Assembly: GCA_902651635.1 (NCBI GenBank)
Contig: CACRSC010000472.1
Coordinates: forward strand, 47,562-111,561
Length of the DNA: 64,000 bases
Direction: 5' to 3'
Source: Mastigamoeba balamuthi
Taxonomy: Eukaryota > Evosea > Mastigamoebida > Mastigamoebidae
Position 1 is the stretch's first letter, and each line of letters begins with the position of its first letter. The position numbers and the translations under genes were made by a program. Of this stretch, positions 24,605 through 34,966 are shown piece by piece. The notes below the pieces were generated by a model. The model did not search any database and was not told the DNA's origin. It saw only the letters and a program-made list of their open reading frames with translations.

Positions 24605-25882
24605 TCAAGGAGCAAGAAGAGCAAGGTCTCTTATGCGGAAGGCGTACTTCACCTCCTTGCCCCCGGTCTCGACCTTGACGCACGGGCAGCCCTTGCTGTC
24701 GACGCCGGCGCCCCTGGTCACGGCCACGCGGCAGCCCACGTACTGCTCCATGTCCTGAATCCAGTTGTCCGCACCGTTGTACATCCTGTGCCGGGCCACC
24801 GCGACGATGCTGCCCGGGCGCAGGGGGCCGAAGTTGGTCTGCACCATGCCGCCCTCGGTGGGCACCTCGGCCGCCAGCGGGTGCGCCATCTGCATGTCGC
24901 GCGTGCGGAAGAAGAAGCCCGGGTCCCTGCCGTCAAACTCAATGCGGACGCCCGGGCAGCCCTTGCCGTCGACGCCGCAGAGGCGGACGACGCGCGCCAG
25001 CCTGCCGACGTACATCTCCATCGAGTCGGACCAGTTGGCGTCGCCGTCGACGGGCCTGTGGCGGCCGATGACGACGAGCGAACCGACGCGGACGGGCCCG
25101 TACTGGGCCGTGCGCATCGTCATGCCCCATCCCTGCGGCGGGAACTCGGGGCAGAGCTTCATGTCGCGCAGGCGGAAGAAGAAGCCCGTGTCGCGTCCGT
25201 CGACCTCGACCTGCGCGCCCGGGCAGCCCTTGGGGTCGGGCCCGCACATCTTGACGACGACGGCCAGCCGCCCCACAAAGGCGTTCATCGCCTCGGACCA
25301 GTTGGCGTCGCCGTCGACGGCCCTGTGCCGGCCCAGGTACACGAGCGTGCCCACGCCGATCGCCGAGACGACGCTGCCGTCGCCCGCGGCCGGCGGCGCG
25401 ATGGGCTTCAGGTCCCGCGCGCGGAAGAAGAAGTTGGAGTCGGCCCCGTCGAACTCGAGGTGCACGCCCGCGCAGCCCTGCGCGTCCGCGCCCCACATGG
25501 CGATGACGCGCCCCACGCGCCCGATGTACTGGTCCATGCTCGGCCTCCAGTTGGCCTCCCCGTCGACGGCCCTGTGCCTGCACACCAGCACCTGGTCGCC
25601 CAGCCGCACGCCCCCGTAGTCCACCGGCGCCGCCGCCGCCGCCCGCGCGGGCACCGGCGGCGCCGACGGCACCGGCGACCGCTTCCGCGCGGCCGTCGCC
25701 AGCCGCGCGGCGTAGGCGATGATCGTCCGCTCCTGCAGCGACCCGGGCGCCGGCGGCGTGTACGCGGGCGGCGGCGTCGTCGGCAGCGGCGCGGGCGCGC
25801 TCCCCGCGTGCGGGTACGGCGGCGGCGTGCCGAGGCCCTCGGCGGCGGCGGGCACGAAGCGCGGCGGCGGCGACGGCAGCAT
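24605..25882 (-). CDS. Proline-rich protein with four tandem ~85-residue repeats (425 aa)
   Basis: Single exon; ATG at 25882 is the only in-frame start near the observed start of the repeats. Residues 1-~85 are proline/alanine-rich and low in complexity. Four modules follow at ~91-160, ~174-243, ~261-332 and ~351-424. Each has the pattern G-x2-V-x3-RHR-x-V-DG-x2-NW-x3-M-x2-Y-VGR-x2-R-V, then a G-x-D-x-(K/Q)-GC-x-G-V/C-x-(V/I)-E-x-DG and FFFR-x-RD-(L/M). The last copy is the most diverged (HRMYNGADNW, YAFRIRDL). Similar small beta-rich repeats occur in protist proteins, but I cannot name the family. No membrane segment or catalytic motif is seen. A binding or adaptor role is a guess. Confidence 0.6.
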   Translation of the reverse strand: MLPSPPPRFVPAAAEGLGTPPPYPHAGSAPAPLPTTPPPAYTPPAPGSLQERTIIAYAARLATAARKRSPVPSAPPVPARAAAAAPVDYGGVRLGDQVLVCRHRAVDGEANWRPSMDQYIGRVGRVIAMWGADAQGCAGVHLEFDGADSNFFFRARDLKPIAPPAAGDGSVVSAIGVGTLVYLGRHRAVDGDANWSEAMNAFVGRLAVVVKMCGPDPKGCPGAQVEVDGRDTGFFFRLRDMKLCPEFPPQGWGMTMRTAQYGPVRVGSLVVIGRHRPVDGDANWSDSMEMYVGRLARVVRLCGVDGKGCPGVRIEFDGRDPGFFFRTRDMQMAHPLAAEVPTEGGMVQTNFGPLRPGSIVAVARHRMYNGADNWIQDMEQYVGCRVAVTRGAGVDSKGCPCVKVETGGKEVKYAFRIRDLALLAP

Positions 25883-26106
25883 GGCGGCAGAAGGAGGAGG
25901 GGTGGGAGACCCGCAGGCACTGTGTGGCACACCGCTTATCCACTCGCTGTACAAAGGCGCAGGCAGAATAAAGGCAACGGACAGCCCCCCAGCGGCTAAC
26001 ACCTCAAATCTCTCAGCCCTTGGGCGAGATTTGCCGAATCTCTCTGAACTCTCTTTGGTGCTTTGGGTGGGGTGGGTGAAAGGGGTGCGTGTGACGGAGC
26101 GGCCCG

Positions 26107-26342
26107 CTACTGCCGGGCGGCTCCACCCTGCGGGACAGCGTGGCTCTGGTCCCGGACGATGCTCGTCAGCTTGGCGAGAACGCAGCCCATCTCGGCCTCT
26201 GCAAGGCTCCCACGGGGGGCACGTGAGCAAGGCAGGGCTGCGCTGTGGGGCACCCACCCGTGAGGGGCCGTTCTTGAAGTTGCTCCGGAATGTCGTTGCC
26301 GTCGGGCGGTGACGCAAGCGCGGGGGTCTCGGTGTCAGCCAT
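26107..26342 (-). CDS. Small two-exon protein (58 aa)
   Basis: Start at 26342 (MADTETPALASPPDGNDIP). A 59-nt intron at 26257-26199 has a GTGGGT donor and TTGCAG acceptor. The second exon runs to the TAG at 26107-26109. Spliced, the C-terminal half is EAEMGCVLAKLTSIVRDQSH, an amphipathic helix. Both splice sites and phase agree, which is the main support. The protein is acidic at the N-terminus and has no signal peptide. I do not recognise the family. The start codon is only 103 bp from the divergent small membrane-protein gene. Confidence 0.5.
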
Positions 26343-26445
26343 TTGCCGACGGTAGCTAGATTTCTCCGACACCACCCCCCGAGAATCTCCCATACACACA
26401 AGACAAGATTTATCGGTAAAATCACCCTAAACCGATTTCAGCGCC

Positions 26446-26598
26446 ATGGCGGTGAACGAGCTCTGGGTGCGGCCCACCACAAGCGCGTTCGTCGTCGGCG
26501 CGCTGGTGATGCTCCTCGGCGTCGTGCTGCCCCTGTCCATCATGCTGTTCAAGAACCGCCGCGGCGTCTTCGGCCGAAAGATCGGCAAACTCTCCTGA
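26446..26598 (+). CDS. Small single-pass membrane protein (50 aa)
   Basis: Reading frame from ATG at 26446 to TGA at 26596-26598. Short N-terminus (MAVNELWVRPTTSA), one hydrophobic helix (FVVGALVMLLGVVLPLSIML) and a strongly basic tail (FKNRRGVFGRKIGK). Positive charge after the helix predicts a cytosolic C-terminus. The size and layout fit accessory subunits of membrane complexes in the ER or mitochondrion-related organelles. I cannot match it to a specific one. Confidence 0.5.
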   Translation: MAVNELWVRPTTSAFVVGALVMLLGVVLPLSIMLFKNRRGVFGRKIGKLS

Positions 26599-26786
26599 CA
26601 TCCCCCCGCACAACCGCCGCCCCCCCTCCCCCGCGGGTGCTGTGCTGTGCTGTCTGAACAATACGGCTGGCTGGTTGCTCTCTATCCTCTCGCGTGGCGC
26701 GTCACACGGCCCACACAGTGTGTGGGCTTGCTGTTGTTGCATTAATCCCGTGGCCCCGTCCCCCGGTCGGTCGCGCTTGTCCCCTA

Positions 26787-27716
26787 CTACTGCACAGAGC
26801 ATCGGCACTGGCCCGCGCCGTCGTCCCCGCCGCCCAGGCCGGGGCTCCTCCGCGGCGACGCGGGCGCGCGCGACAGCGCGGCGGTCGCGACGGCCTCGAA
26901 GGCCTGGGACACGTTCACCCTCGTCTTGGCGGACGTCTCGAAGAACCCCTTGGCGCCCAGCCTCTTGGCGGCCTCTTTGCCCTCCTGCTCCGTCACCTGC
27001 GTTGGGGGTCAGTTGGGAGAGGGCGCGACTGCTCAGCTTCAATTCTAGAAATGGCGTGACGCAACGCAGGGCTTTCCCGTTTCAATTCTAGAATTGGCGT
27101 GACGCAACGCAGGTCTTTCCCCTGAAACAGGAAGCGCGTGCGCGGGGGAGGGGAGCGCGGCAGCCGGCACCTTGCGGGTTGTGAGGTCGCACTTGTTGCC
27201 GACGAGGATGATGGGCGCGGTGCCATTGATGCGCGCGACCATCTCGCGGAACGTGTCGAGCGCCTCGAACGTCTCGCGGTTGTCGACGGCGTAGACGAGC
27301 AGGAACCCGTTGGCCCGGCTGAAGTGCTGCTCCAGCAGCGCGCGGTACTCCTCCTGCCCCGCCGTGTCCAGCACGTCGATCGTCACCGTCTCGTTCCCTA
27401 TTTTCGTCGCCTTCCTGAACGCGTCCTCGATTGTCTGCAAGTGCAGCACATAGTCGGGGAGGGGCCCCCCAGCTCCGTTTGCGTGAGCGGTTTTCCAGCG
27501 CGTTTCCAGCGCGTTTCCACCCCGTGAACGCACCGGGTTGTACTCTACAAGGAACTTCTCGTGGCAGAAGCGGACTGTGAGAGCGCTCTTGCCCACTGGC
27601 GAGGCCGGGGGTGGTCAGTCAAGGACGCAGGCCTACCACAATTGGAAGAGCTGGGGGAGCAACGGACCACCACCGTCGCCGGCGATGCAGACGCAGACGG
27701 ACTTGCCCTCGGCCAT
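26787..27716 (-). CDS. Ras-subfamily small GTPase (194 aa)
   Basis: Four exons: 27716-27668, 27595-27534, 27434-27171, 26996-26787. Splicing gives the P-loop GDGGVGKSALT across the first intron. Next are the effector loop VEYNP-TIEDAFRK across the second, DTAGQEEYRAL, NKCDLTTRK and ETSAKT. The Ras-type effector region and QEEY place it in the Ras/Rap group. The C-terminal tail is serine/arginine-rich and ends CRCSVQ, a CaaX-type box with an upstream cysteine, so prenylation and perhaps palmitoylation are expected. The third intron (27170-26997) carries two tandem copies of a dispersed motif and ends CCCAACGCAG. The second intron holds short GCGCGTTTCCA repeats. Confidence 0.95.
27038..27122 (+). 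repeat. Two tandem copies of a ~42-bp intronic element (Ras intron 3)
   Basis: Copies at 27038-27079 and 27080-27122 differ at only a few positions. Each starts TTCAATTCTAGAA, continues with TGGCGTGACGCAACGCAGG and ends in CTTTCCC. The TTCAATTCTAGAATTGAA core in the second copy is palindromic when read with flanks. The element sits antisense to the Ras transcript. Related sequence occurs in CAP-G, BUB3 and CYTH introns. Confidence 0.8.
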
Positions 27717-27936
27717 CGGGGAGTGCGCGGTTGTCTTGTTGGGGGGATGGCGGGGGGGGAGATGGCTCTGCGCGCGCGCCCGACGCGAACAAAAAAAAAC
27801 ACAGAAACCAACAACGAGATATTTTAATTGTGGCACGAAATCTAACCGCTGCGCTGCGGGGTTCATCTCCGATAAGGAAATCTCCATAAATAACCCGCGG
27901 ACCGTCCTCGGAGCTCGCCAGTGCAGTGCCCCGCGA
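27717..27936. promoter_or_regulatory. Shared divergent promoter region, Ras / polytopic membrane protein
   Basis: 220 bp between divergent start codons. An A-rich run lies near 27787-27796, with AT-rich sequence around 27805-27900. Role inferred from position. Confidence 0.35.
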
Positions 27937-30923
27937 ATGGTGGACTTCACGAACCTCCTCGAGAAGGGGCTCTCGTTCGGCGAGCTGTCCCTGCAGCACC
28001 TGCAATGTGATTACCGGCTTTGCCCGCAGGGGCTGAAGCAGAACTCCGCCCACTCCGCGGATTCCTCCTCGCTCACCGCCGCATTTCAGACCTGGCCCTC
28101 GTCGTCGCGATCAAGGTCAGCTGGCCCGAGACGTGGCGGCTGCCTCTGTCGTGGGTACGCGCAGGTCCCGCAGTTTTCTTTTTAGAGCAGGCGCATAATT
28201 CTCCGTTGAGGGGCAGTGTCTTGATTTAAGTCACGAAACTTCGGTGCCTCCCGCGGGCCTCCTCTGACCACGCCGCCGTGCAGGTCAAGATGTTCTCGTT
28301 CAACTTCGACGTGCCGGAGCTGCACATCCCGGCGTTCGACTACAGGATCTACTTCCTGTGCCTCTGCGTGGCGCTGCCGCTGGTGCTGACCTTCGCCATC
28401 CTGCTCTTCTTCAAGCCCCTCGTCGTCCTCGTCTGGTACTTCGGCGTCCTCGCCAGCCTCGCTGCCATCGTCGCGGGCGGCTTCGGAATGGCGATGGGAT
28501 CGCGCGCTGCCCTCCCGGGCCCGCAGGTCGTCACGGCCAAGTGGCTCATCATCATCGGCTGCGCCATGCTGGGCCTCTGCGCCATCGTGTTCATCGGCTA
28601 CGCCATCCACAACCGCGTGATGCTGGTATCTCCTGGAGGCATTTTCCCCGTTCCCTGTCTCACGCACGCGTCGGCAGAGGGACTACGTGCAGAGGTACAA
28701 GAAGAGGATGCTCAACAGGAGGAGAGTCTTCCCGGTCGACATACAAGTGCGCCCAAGGGCGCAGAAGAAGAACAAGCGCATCGCAGACGTCAACGCAGAG
28801 GAGCTCGACGGCGAGGCCCTGCAGGCGTGGGAGGAGGCCGCAAAGATGAAGGTCGTCAACGAGCCCCGGCCTTGTACGCGTGTGCGCATGGCCCCCACAG
28901 GTCTCACATTCCACACATTAGCAATGTGGTACTTCCTGTGGAATGTGCTCACGGCCATTGTGATTGGGTTCATCGGGCTGCTTTCCTCCCGCATCATCAA
29001 CACCGCTTCCCTCTCAAAGAGCATGGGCAAGTACTCGTCCTACCTCGACGTAAGCGACCTATCAAATGGAACTACGCTTAGTCCGAAAACCAATCGCGCA
29101 GAGCCCCATCTTCAAGCTGGGGACCATCGCTGGGATCTGCCTGCTAGTGCTCGCGGGGCTCATTCTGCTGTACACTCTGATACTGCTGTTCCAGTTTGGG
29201 CGCAACTTCATCAGGCACCTCAAGATCTTCCTCAACGAGCAGTTCATCCGCATTGTGCTGTTTGCCCTGATGATTATCTACATTCCCGTCACCAACGTAC
29301 TGATGACTGCATGGTCGTGCTCCGTCGTCACGTGCCCCGCAGGCACTGAGCTTCCCTACAAGACGTCCTCCCTCTCTGCAAGTACGGTTCACATGCACTG
29401 GAGTGTCTCACGAACGGCACAGAGAGCCTTGTTTTGGCCTCGAGCATCAACAAAACCGCGCAGTGTCTGACATGCTCCTTCTACAACGACACGTGCACCT
29501 GGGCGTCCTCGTTTGCGAACACGTCGTGCAGCTGTGCCGCAGAGTTGTGCCAGACAGCATCGGCAAATAGGCTGGTCAAGGATGTCGCGATTCCCTGTCA
29601 GGAAGTCAGCTACTTCTTCGCCCCCATCTCCGTTGTCATGTGCATCGGGCTTGTCATTGGAATCCCATTTCTGTACTACAGGCTGGTCAAATACCACACG
29701 CACTTCATCCAGCAGCTCAAGGTCACGGGCGAGGAGGTCGAGGACCGCTGGAAGCAGCGCATCAGCCTGTCGAGGAACTCGGCGAAGTCGCTCTACTTGG
29801 CGTTCGAGCTCAAGTGGAGGTACTACAAGGTCGCGCTCCTCGTTCAGAAGCTCGTCGTTGTCGTCGTCACGATATTCCTGGAGCTGATTCCGAAGATGTG
29901 CGCCATCTGCCTGACGGTCCTGTACACGGCGTCGTTCCTCCTCGGCGCCATCTCGCAGCCCTACATTCATAGGGCCCTGGTTCGATCAAATGAATTCTCG
30001 TGTGCGTATCTTACATCGCTGCAGGACTTCATAGCTACGGCCTCGGCTCTCGCCCTCATCCTCAGCAGCGCCACTGCAACGGCCCTGGCATATGGTGCGA
30101 ACGTTCCGGGTGTGCTGCTCATCGTCGTCACCGTGCTCAATTTCGCCCTTCCTGTTCTCGGTACGCGCATCAACTGGAACCAGCGGAAAACTGAGACACC
30201 TGGATTCAGCTGCTGCTGTTGGGTTCATTGTCCAGTGGAGGCAAGACAAAAAAGTTGAGGCCCGGCTCAAGGCCCAAGAAGAAAAGCCCGAGAATGGCGA
30301 CAAGGAGAAGGCCAAGGTAGAAGAGGAGCCCATTTGCATCTCCCCGCGAGTTCTGTTTGCCATGGACTGGCAGCTGAACACCTACACCCTGCGCATCATC
30401 AGCTCCTTCTTTCTGTTCCTCGGAGCCCTTGCCTTTATCTCCCTTGCAATTGGGGTGATGGGCATCCTTGTCGCAAATGGCGAGTCCCCATACATCGGCT
30501 CTGACGACAGCGTACGAAAAGCATTGATTTAAAACCACCAGGTACTGACTGCGTTTCCAGGGGACCGTCAAGGGAGAGGCTATGCTGAGGGAATTCGCTC
30601 AGTACAAGACGTGGAACGAGTTTGCTGACAATTGTTGTTGCCAGAGCAAGTCGGGTAATCAGACCAGTCTGCCACTGACAGAGCTTTGGAAGTGCCGCAA
30701 CGGATACTACAAGGAACGCCTGCGTGCCGTGCAGGATGGCAACGCGGTCACGTCCGGACTGGCTCTCAGACCGTTTTGCTCCCGCGAATTCACTCCCGGC
30801 GCCGTGTGCTCGTTCGGCTTCTCGACATCGTCAACCGATGGCCACGTGGCTGCGGTGCTCTGCGACGAGGTGGACGCGTCCCTGTCCTCGCTGTCCAGCG
30901 ACGTGCTGATCTACCTGTGGTGA
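27937..30923 (+). CDS. Large polytopic membrane protein with cysteine-rich luminal loops
   Basis: About 10-12 exons from ATG at 27937 to TGA at 30921-30923. Well-supported introns are 28007-28089, 28155-28283, 28625-28677, 30161-30209 and 30512-30560. Roughly nine hydrophobic segments are visible, for example YFLCLCVALPLVLTFAILLF, WLIIIGCAMLGLCAIVF, FLWNVLTAIVIGFIGLL, LGTIAGICLLVLAGLILL, VALLVQKLVVVVVTIFLELI and ISSFFLFLGALAFISLAIGV. Between membrane segments is a cysteine-rich loop (CLTCSFYNDTCTW..CSCAAELC) with N-glycosylation sites. The C-terminal domain has NCCCQSK and LTELWKCRNGYYKERLRA, then FCSREFTPGAVCSFGF. No enzyme motif seen. The family is not recognised; receptor, adhesion or channel functions are all possible. 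The frame changes near 29375 without a clear intron, so a very short intron or a single-base sequence error may lie there. Confidence 0.65.
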
Positions 30924-31063
30924 CATCTTTAATCTATTGTGCCAGTAGTTCTCCCCTGCGTCTCGTATCAGATGCAAAACGCCGTTACCCTTCGTTCTGG
31001 TTGTTGGCCTTGTGCTGTTTAGTGCTTTCATTCAAATACGATTCGCCGTGAGAGCGCGCGACC

Positions 31064-32436
31064 CTACTGCTGCGCCTTTGGCTTGGGCTTAATCTCCAGG
31101 TCCGCGACAGGCCGCACGAAGATCTGGTCCCGCGGAGCATTCCTGTGGCGTGGACCCCCAGAGTCGTGAGACACAATAGAACGCCGGGTGGGGGAGTATG
31201 TAACGTACGGCTTCTCTCCCTCCTCCCACGTGTAGGATGACGCCACTGCCAGCAGAGCCCCGCTGTCGTTGAACGCGAGGGAGGCGATGGACGAGGGGTA
31301 CTGGCGCGTCTGGCAGAGCCTCTTCTTGTTCCTGCCGTCCCACGTGAACACGTGCCCGTCGCACCCGCCGCTGGCGAACGTGCCGTAGCCCGGGTGGAAC
31401 GCGATGGCGTTGACCGGGTGCACAATGTCGCAGCCCTCGGGGCTCTGGATCCTGTGGCACTTGAACGCGTACTTCTGCGCCTGCACCTCGGGCGCCATGT
31501 CAAAGTACTCCATCGCTGCCCCAGACGCGTCAGAGCCGGCGTGTCAAGCGGCAGGGGGAGGCGGCGAACCGATGCGGCCCTCGATGGAACCGATGGCGAA
31601 GCCGGTGGAATCCGGGTAGCAGGCGATGACGCGGGTCTGGAACTTGAGCGAGCTCTCTCGGTTCTGCTCGGGCTCGGACGTTTTGCGGACGTCGTAGACG
31701 ATGACGCGGCGGTCGCTGGTGGCGGCGACCACGCGGCCCGCGCAGCAGCTCATCGAGAAGACCTTGGCGGGCAGCTTGCTGGTCCCGGCGCAGTGGTTGT
31801 CGCGCGGGTCCCACCACTTGAGCTCGCTGTCCCACCCGCCGCTGACCAGCACATCTGCGAGCGGCGGCCCAGCCCGGGCCGAGTTGAGTTCCCATTTCCC
31901 GATTCTAGAAATTCAGTGCAGGCAAAACGAACAAAGAGGAATCTCTATGCACTGAGAGAATTCCGCCACGTCAAACAACGTCAACGCAGGTCGAAAATGG
32001 ATGGACCCCCAGAAGGGGGGGGGGGGGGGGCAGTCGCACTCTCCGGCGTGTAGACGACGCGGCGGGCGGCCTCTGCGTGGGACCCCAGCAGGGTCTCGGA
32101 GCTGGTGGCGACGTCGTAGAGCTTGACGCCGTGGTCGAGGCCCGCGCTGGCCACGCGCGCGCTGCCGCCGGCCCAGCAGCAGTCCAGCACCGCAGCCCTG
32201 TTCACAAAGTGCGCCAGCAGCTTGTTGGCGGCGACGTCGTAGACCCTCACGCCCTGCGCGGCGCTGCCGGTGAGGCGCGAGGGGAGGGGCGGCGGGTGCG
32301 GGGGCGCGGGAGGGCAGCGGACGGTGTCCCACGAGGAGGCGACGAGGAGCTCCGGGGAGCCGGGGCAGAAGTTGAGGGCGCTGACGCCGTCAGAGGGCGG
32401 GTTGAGCAGCTCTGTCTCCATCTTGGGCGCGGCCAT
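31064..32436 (-). CDS. bub3: Spindle-checkpoint WD40 protein BUB3
   Basis: Multi-exon; start at 32436, stop at 31064-31066. Diagnostic blocks match BUB3: [32 protein letters not shown] (joined across an intron), [27 protein letters not shown] (joined across intron 32039-31853), [61 protein letters not shown] and [13 protein letters not shown] at the end. The KYAFKCHR block distinguishes BUB3 from the related RAE1. BUB3 delivers BUB1 and MAD3/BUBR1 to kinetochores. The intron 32039-31853 carries a G homopolymer and motif copies shared with other introns. Confidence 0.9.
31901..32000 (+). repeat. Diverged copy of dispersed intronic element (BUB3 intron)
   Basis: GATTCTAGAAATTCAGTGCAGG at the start and GTCAACGCAGG near 31979-31990, inside BUB3 intron 32039-31853 and antisense to the transcript. 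It shares the TTCTAGAA palindrome and the TCAACGCAGG core with the copies at 27038-27122. More diverged than the others. Confidence 0.45.
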
Positions 32437-32885
32437 CGTCGTTGCTCAGTTCTCGGCGGCGCGGGAGCCAACACAACTGGCGATTTGGCGCCAAAATATC
32501 TGACAGAAATATCGGCGGGCCCCAGACCATGAAAGTTCTGGTCAACTCAGACCAGAGAAGTGAAGAACCCACCGCATCCCGCTCATGACAACTAACAATA
32601 GAGCAGTGACGAGCGGCGTGCTGGGTGTACCTTCTCAGTGGCGGTGTATTCACGTTGTGAAACCACATAGGTTTCAAGAGTCCCTGCTTGAAGCAAGCTG
32701 GAGTTGGGTACAAGTGACCCAAGATGCGTTGCTCTCCGCTCATACCCGCAATTCCCACTAATCGTGGCCATATTTCAAATGAAACCAAGAACGGAAAATG
32801 AAGAAAGGGTTTACCGGAGAGTACACATATCTAGGACTTCATTTGCTTCCTGTTCGAAGTGCATTGCGTGGCCCCTAGCGTGGCA
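32437..32885. other. Intergenic spacer upstream of BUB3
   Basis: About 450 bp between two minus-strand genes. It should hold the BUB3 promoter and the 3' end of the RGS gene. No gene seen. Confidence 0.5.
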
Positions 32886-34812
32886 CTAAAGCTGTAGGCT
32901 ACGATACGCTTGTGGACTCTCTCGCATCCACTTGAGGTAGTGCTCGCGGTACAGCAGCAGCTCAGCCGGTAGAAATGCGTCCGGGCCAACAGGGTCCTCC
33001 CGCAGAATGGACCTATTCAGCTCCGCTGTTGTTTCCGTCGGCAAGTCCGCCCAGTACGCGGACAGGATGGATGCGGCCTCCGTTGCACACTTCTTTTCTT
33101 TTGTCGCGTTACAGTAATTCGTCAACGCCTGCACAAAAACGATCAGAGAGGACGACGCCACACGTTGAAGCCTCACATTCCAGACTTGTTTTTGCGAGCT
33201 CGTGAGAGTCGCTTTCAGGTATTCCCCGAAACGTAGCCTGGTCGTGGGGCACCTGAGTACCTCTGCCAGTGACGGCGTTGGGGCTGGGAAGCGGTGTGTC
33301 AGGGCCCGAGAGGTCGAATAAGAGAACGTGGACTCACACGACGTGGCCGAGAAGTCCACCTTGAAGAGGACGAGCAGCCACCGCATGTGCTCGTCACGCA
33401 GCTCGGCCTCTGTCTGTGTCAGAACGCTGCGCATTGCTTTCTCTGCGTCCACACCAGCCATCTTGGTGTCCTTCTTGGTTCCTTTGATCAGCGCAAGTTG
33501 CTCCATCAGCTCCAGGGCCTTCCTATGCGCCCTCTTGGAGCTCGTACGGCGTAGCCCCGCAAGGCACGCATCCCACAACTCCAGAAGCTGCCTCGCAACA
33601 GGGGATTTCTTGGCGAACCCGGCCCTGAGCACCGGGTCACACACGGTCCTCTCGAAGCTCGGGTACTCGCTCTGGCCACTACTCCCGGCCCTGACGTCCT
33701 CCGCTAAAGGAGGCAGCGGCGGTGGAGGCTCGTCGTCGTCCGGCGGTGGTGGGGGAGGAGGGATGTCCTCTGACTCGGGCTCCGGCTCTGGTGGAGGCGG
33801 TGGAGGAATGTCGTCTTCCTCCTCCTCGTAGTACGGCGGCGGGGGGAGGTCGAGCTTGTGCCCCACGTACGCGGATACCACGCGGGTCCGCGGGCGAGGC
33901 GGCGCAGGGGGCAGAGATTTGAGAACGGGGGCCAGCGCCTCCGATCCCGAGCTCGCTCTCCGCTTGCCGGGAGCCGAGGGCGTGCGGACTTCGGCAGCCG
34001 GTGCCACTGCGACTGCCGCTGCCGCCGCCGCCGCTGCTGTCGTCACGGACGGAGGCGGCGGGTTGACCAGCAAGGTCTGCTGGCTCCTGCTCTTCCTGTG
34101 CCCCAGCAGCCCCTTGGGCAGCAGCGACTGCAGCGAGCCGGTGGCCCTGCCCACCGGAATCGGCTCTGGCGGTTCATTGAACCGCGACATCACAATTGGC
34201 TTCCAGCTGCCCGTCGCCAGCCACAGGTCGTAGTGCGCCTGTATCATCCTCCTGGCCTGCAGGCACTATGAGCAACGAGTCAGACGGTCGCGACGCGCAC
34301 CTCTGACCGGGCCTCGTCGAAGAACGCCGGCGTCGGGTCGAAGTCGTCGCGCGCCGCCTCTGCCAGGAGCTTCTTGCGCATGTGGCCGTCGATGTTGATC
34401 TCCGAGGGCGCTCCGGCCTCGAGGAACGTCCTCGCGATGCGCCGCGCCTCGGCCGCGAGGGAGGGCCGGGCCTTGGAGCCGCTCGACGCCGAGTCGACGT
34501 ACGTCTGCACGACGCACTCGAAGATCAGCGCCTCCTGCGCCAGGCGCTTCGACAGGAACGCGCTCAGCGACGTCCGCAGCTCGATGTCGTCGATCGTCTC
34601 CGCGAGCGACGGCGGCGGGATCGACGTGGGCTTGGGATAGGGCCGGTCAGATCCGGTGATAGCAGGGCGAACCGCGGAAAAGGTACCGAGGCCAGCGGGG
34701 AGGCCCCGGGCGACGGCGCTGCACCGCGTCCGCTAGAGGCGGGTCTGGGCCCACCTGCGCGGAGCGGGTTAGGAGGCGACCGGCCGAGTGCGTGAGTCGC
34801 ACTGTCCGTCAT
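32886..34812 (-). CDS. RGS-domain protein with two RGS-like domains around a proline-rich centre
   Basis: Start at 34812 (MTDSATHALGRSPPN), stop at 32886; at least three introns. The first RGS-like domain (about 34590-34215) has LSAFLSKRLAQEALIFECVV, the EAGAPSEINID turn, DPTPAFFDEA and a final RMIQAHYDLW helix, which is the RGS fold order (Pfam RGS: F-x2-FL ... E-x-LIFW ... INI ... F-x2-A). A low-complexity centre with long proline runs (EDIPPPPPPEP, EPPPPLPPL) follows. A second RGS-like domain (about 33260-32890) has LRFGEYLKATL, SSLIVFVQALTNYC, AASILSAYW and DAFLPAEL. RGS domains speed GTP hydrolysis by Galpha subunits. The polyproline stretch could bind profilin, SH3 or EVH1 domains. The second domain is more divergent. 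The first intron's border is uncertain. Confidence 0.65.
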
Positions 34813-34966
34813 GCTCACGGCTCGTGGACGGACAAAAAAACGGCGACTTCGGGAGGGGGACCCCACGACTTGTTTTTAAACCGCCGGAAAATAAAAAAAA
34901 CAGAAGAATATCTATCGCCCCCCCAGAAATCAAATCAACGCGAAGAGCCCCTCTTGGCCTGCCCCG
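34813..34966. promoter_or_regulatory. Shared divergent promoter region, RGS / CYTH
   Basis: 154 bp between divergent starts. An A-rich stretch (AAAATAAAAAAAACAG, about 34889-34904) stands out in otherwise GC-rich DNA. Role inferred from position. Confidence 0.35.

Noticed and set aside
26422-27042. Long minus-strand frame overlapping the last Ras exon and the small + gene
   Set aside because: Wrong frame relative to the Ras domain; shadow of GC-rich coding and intron.
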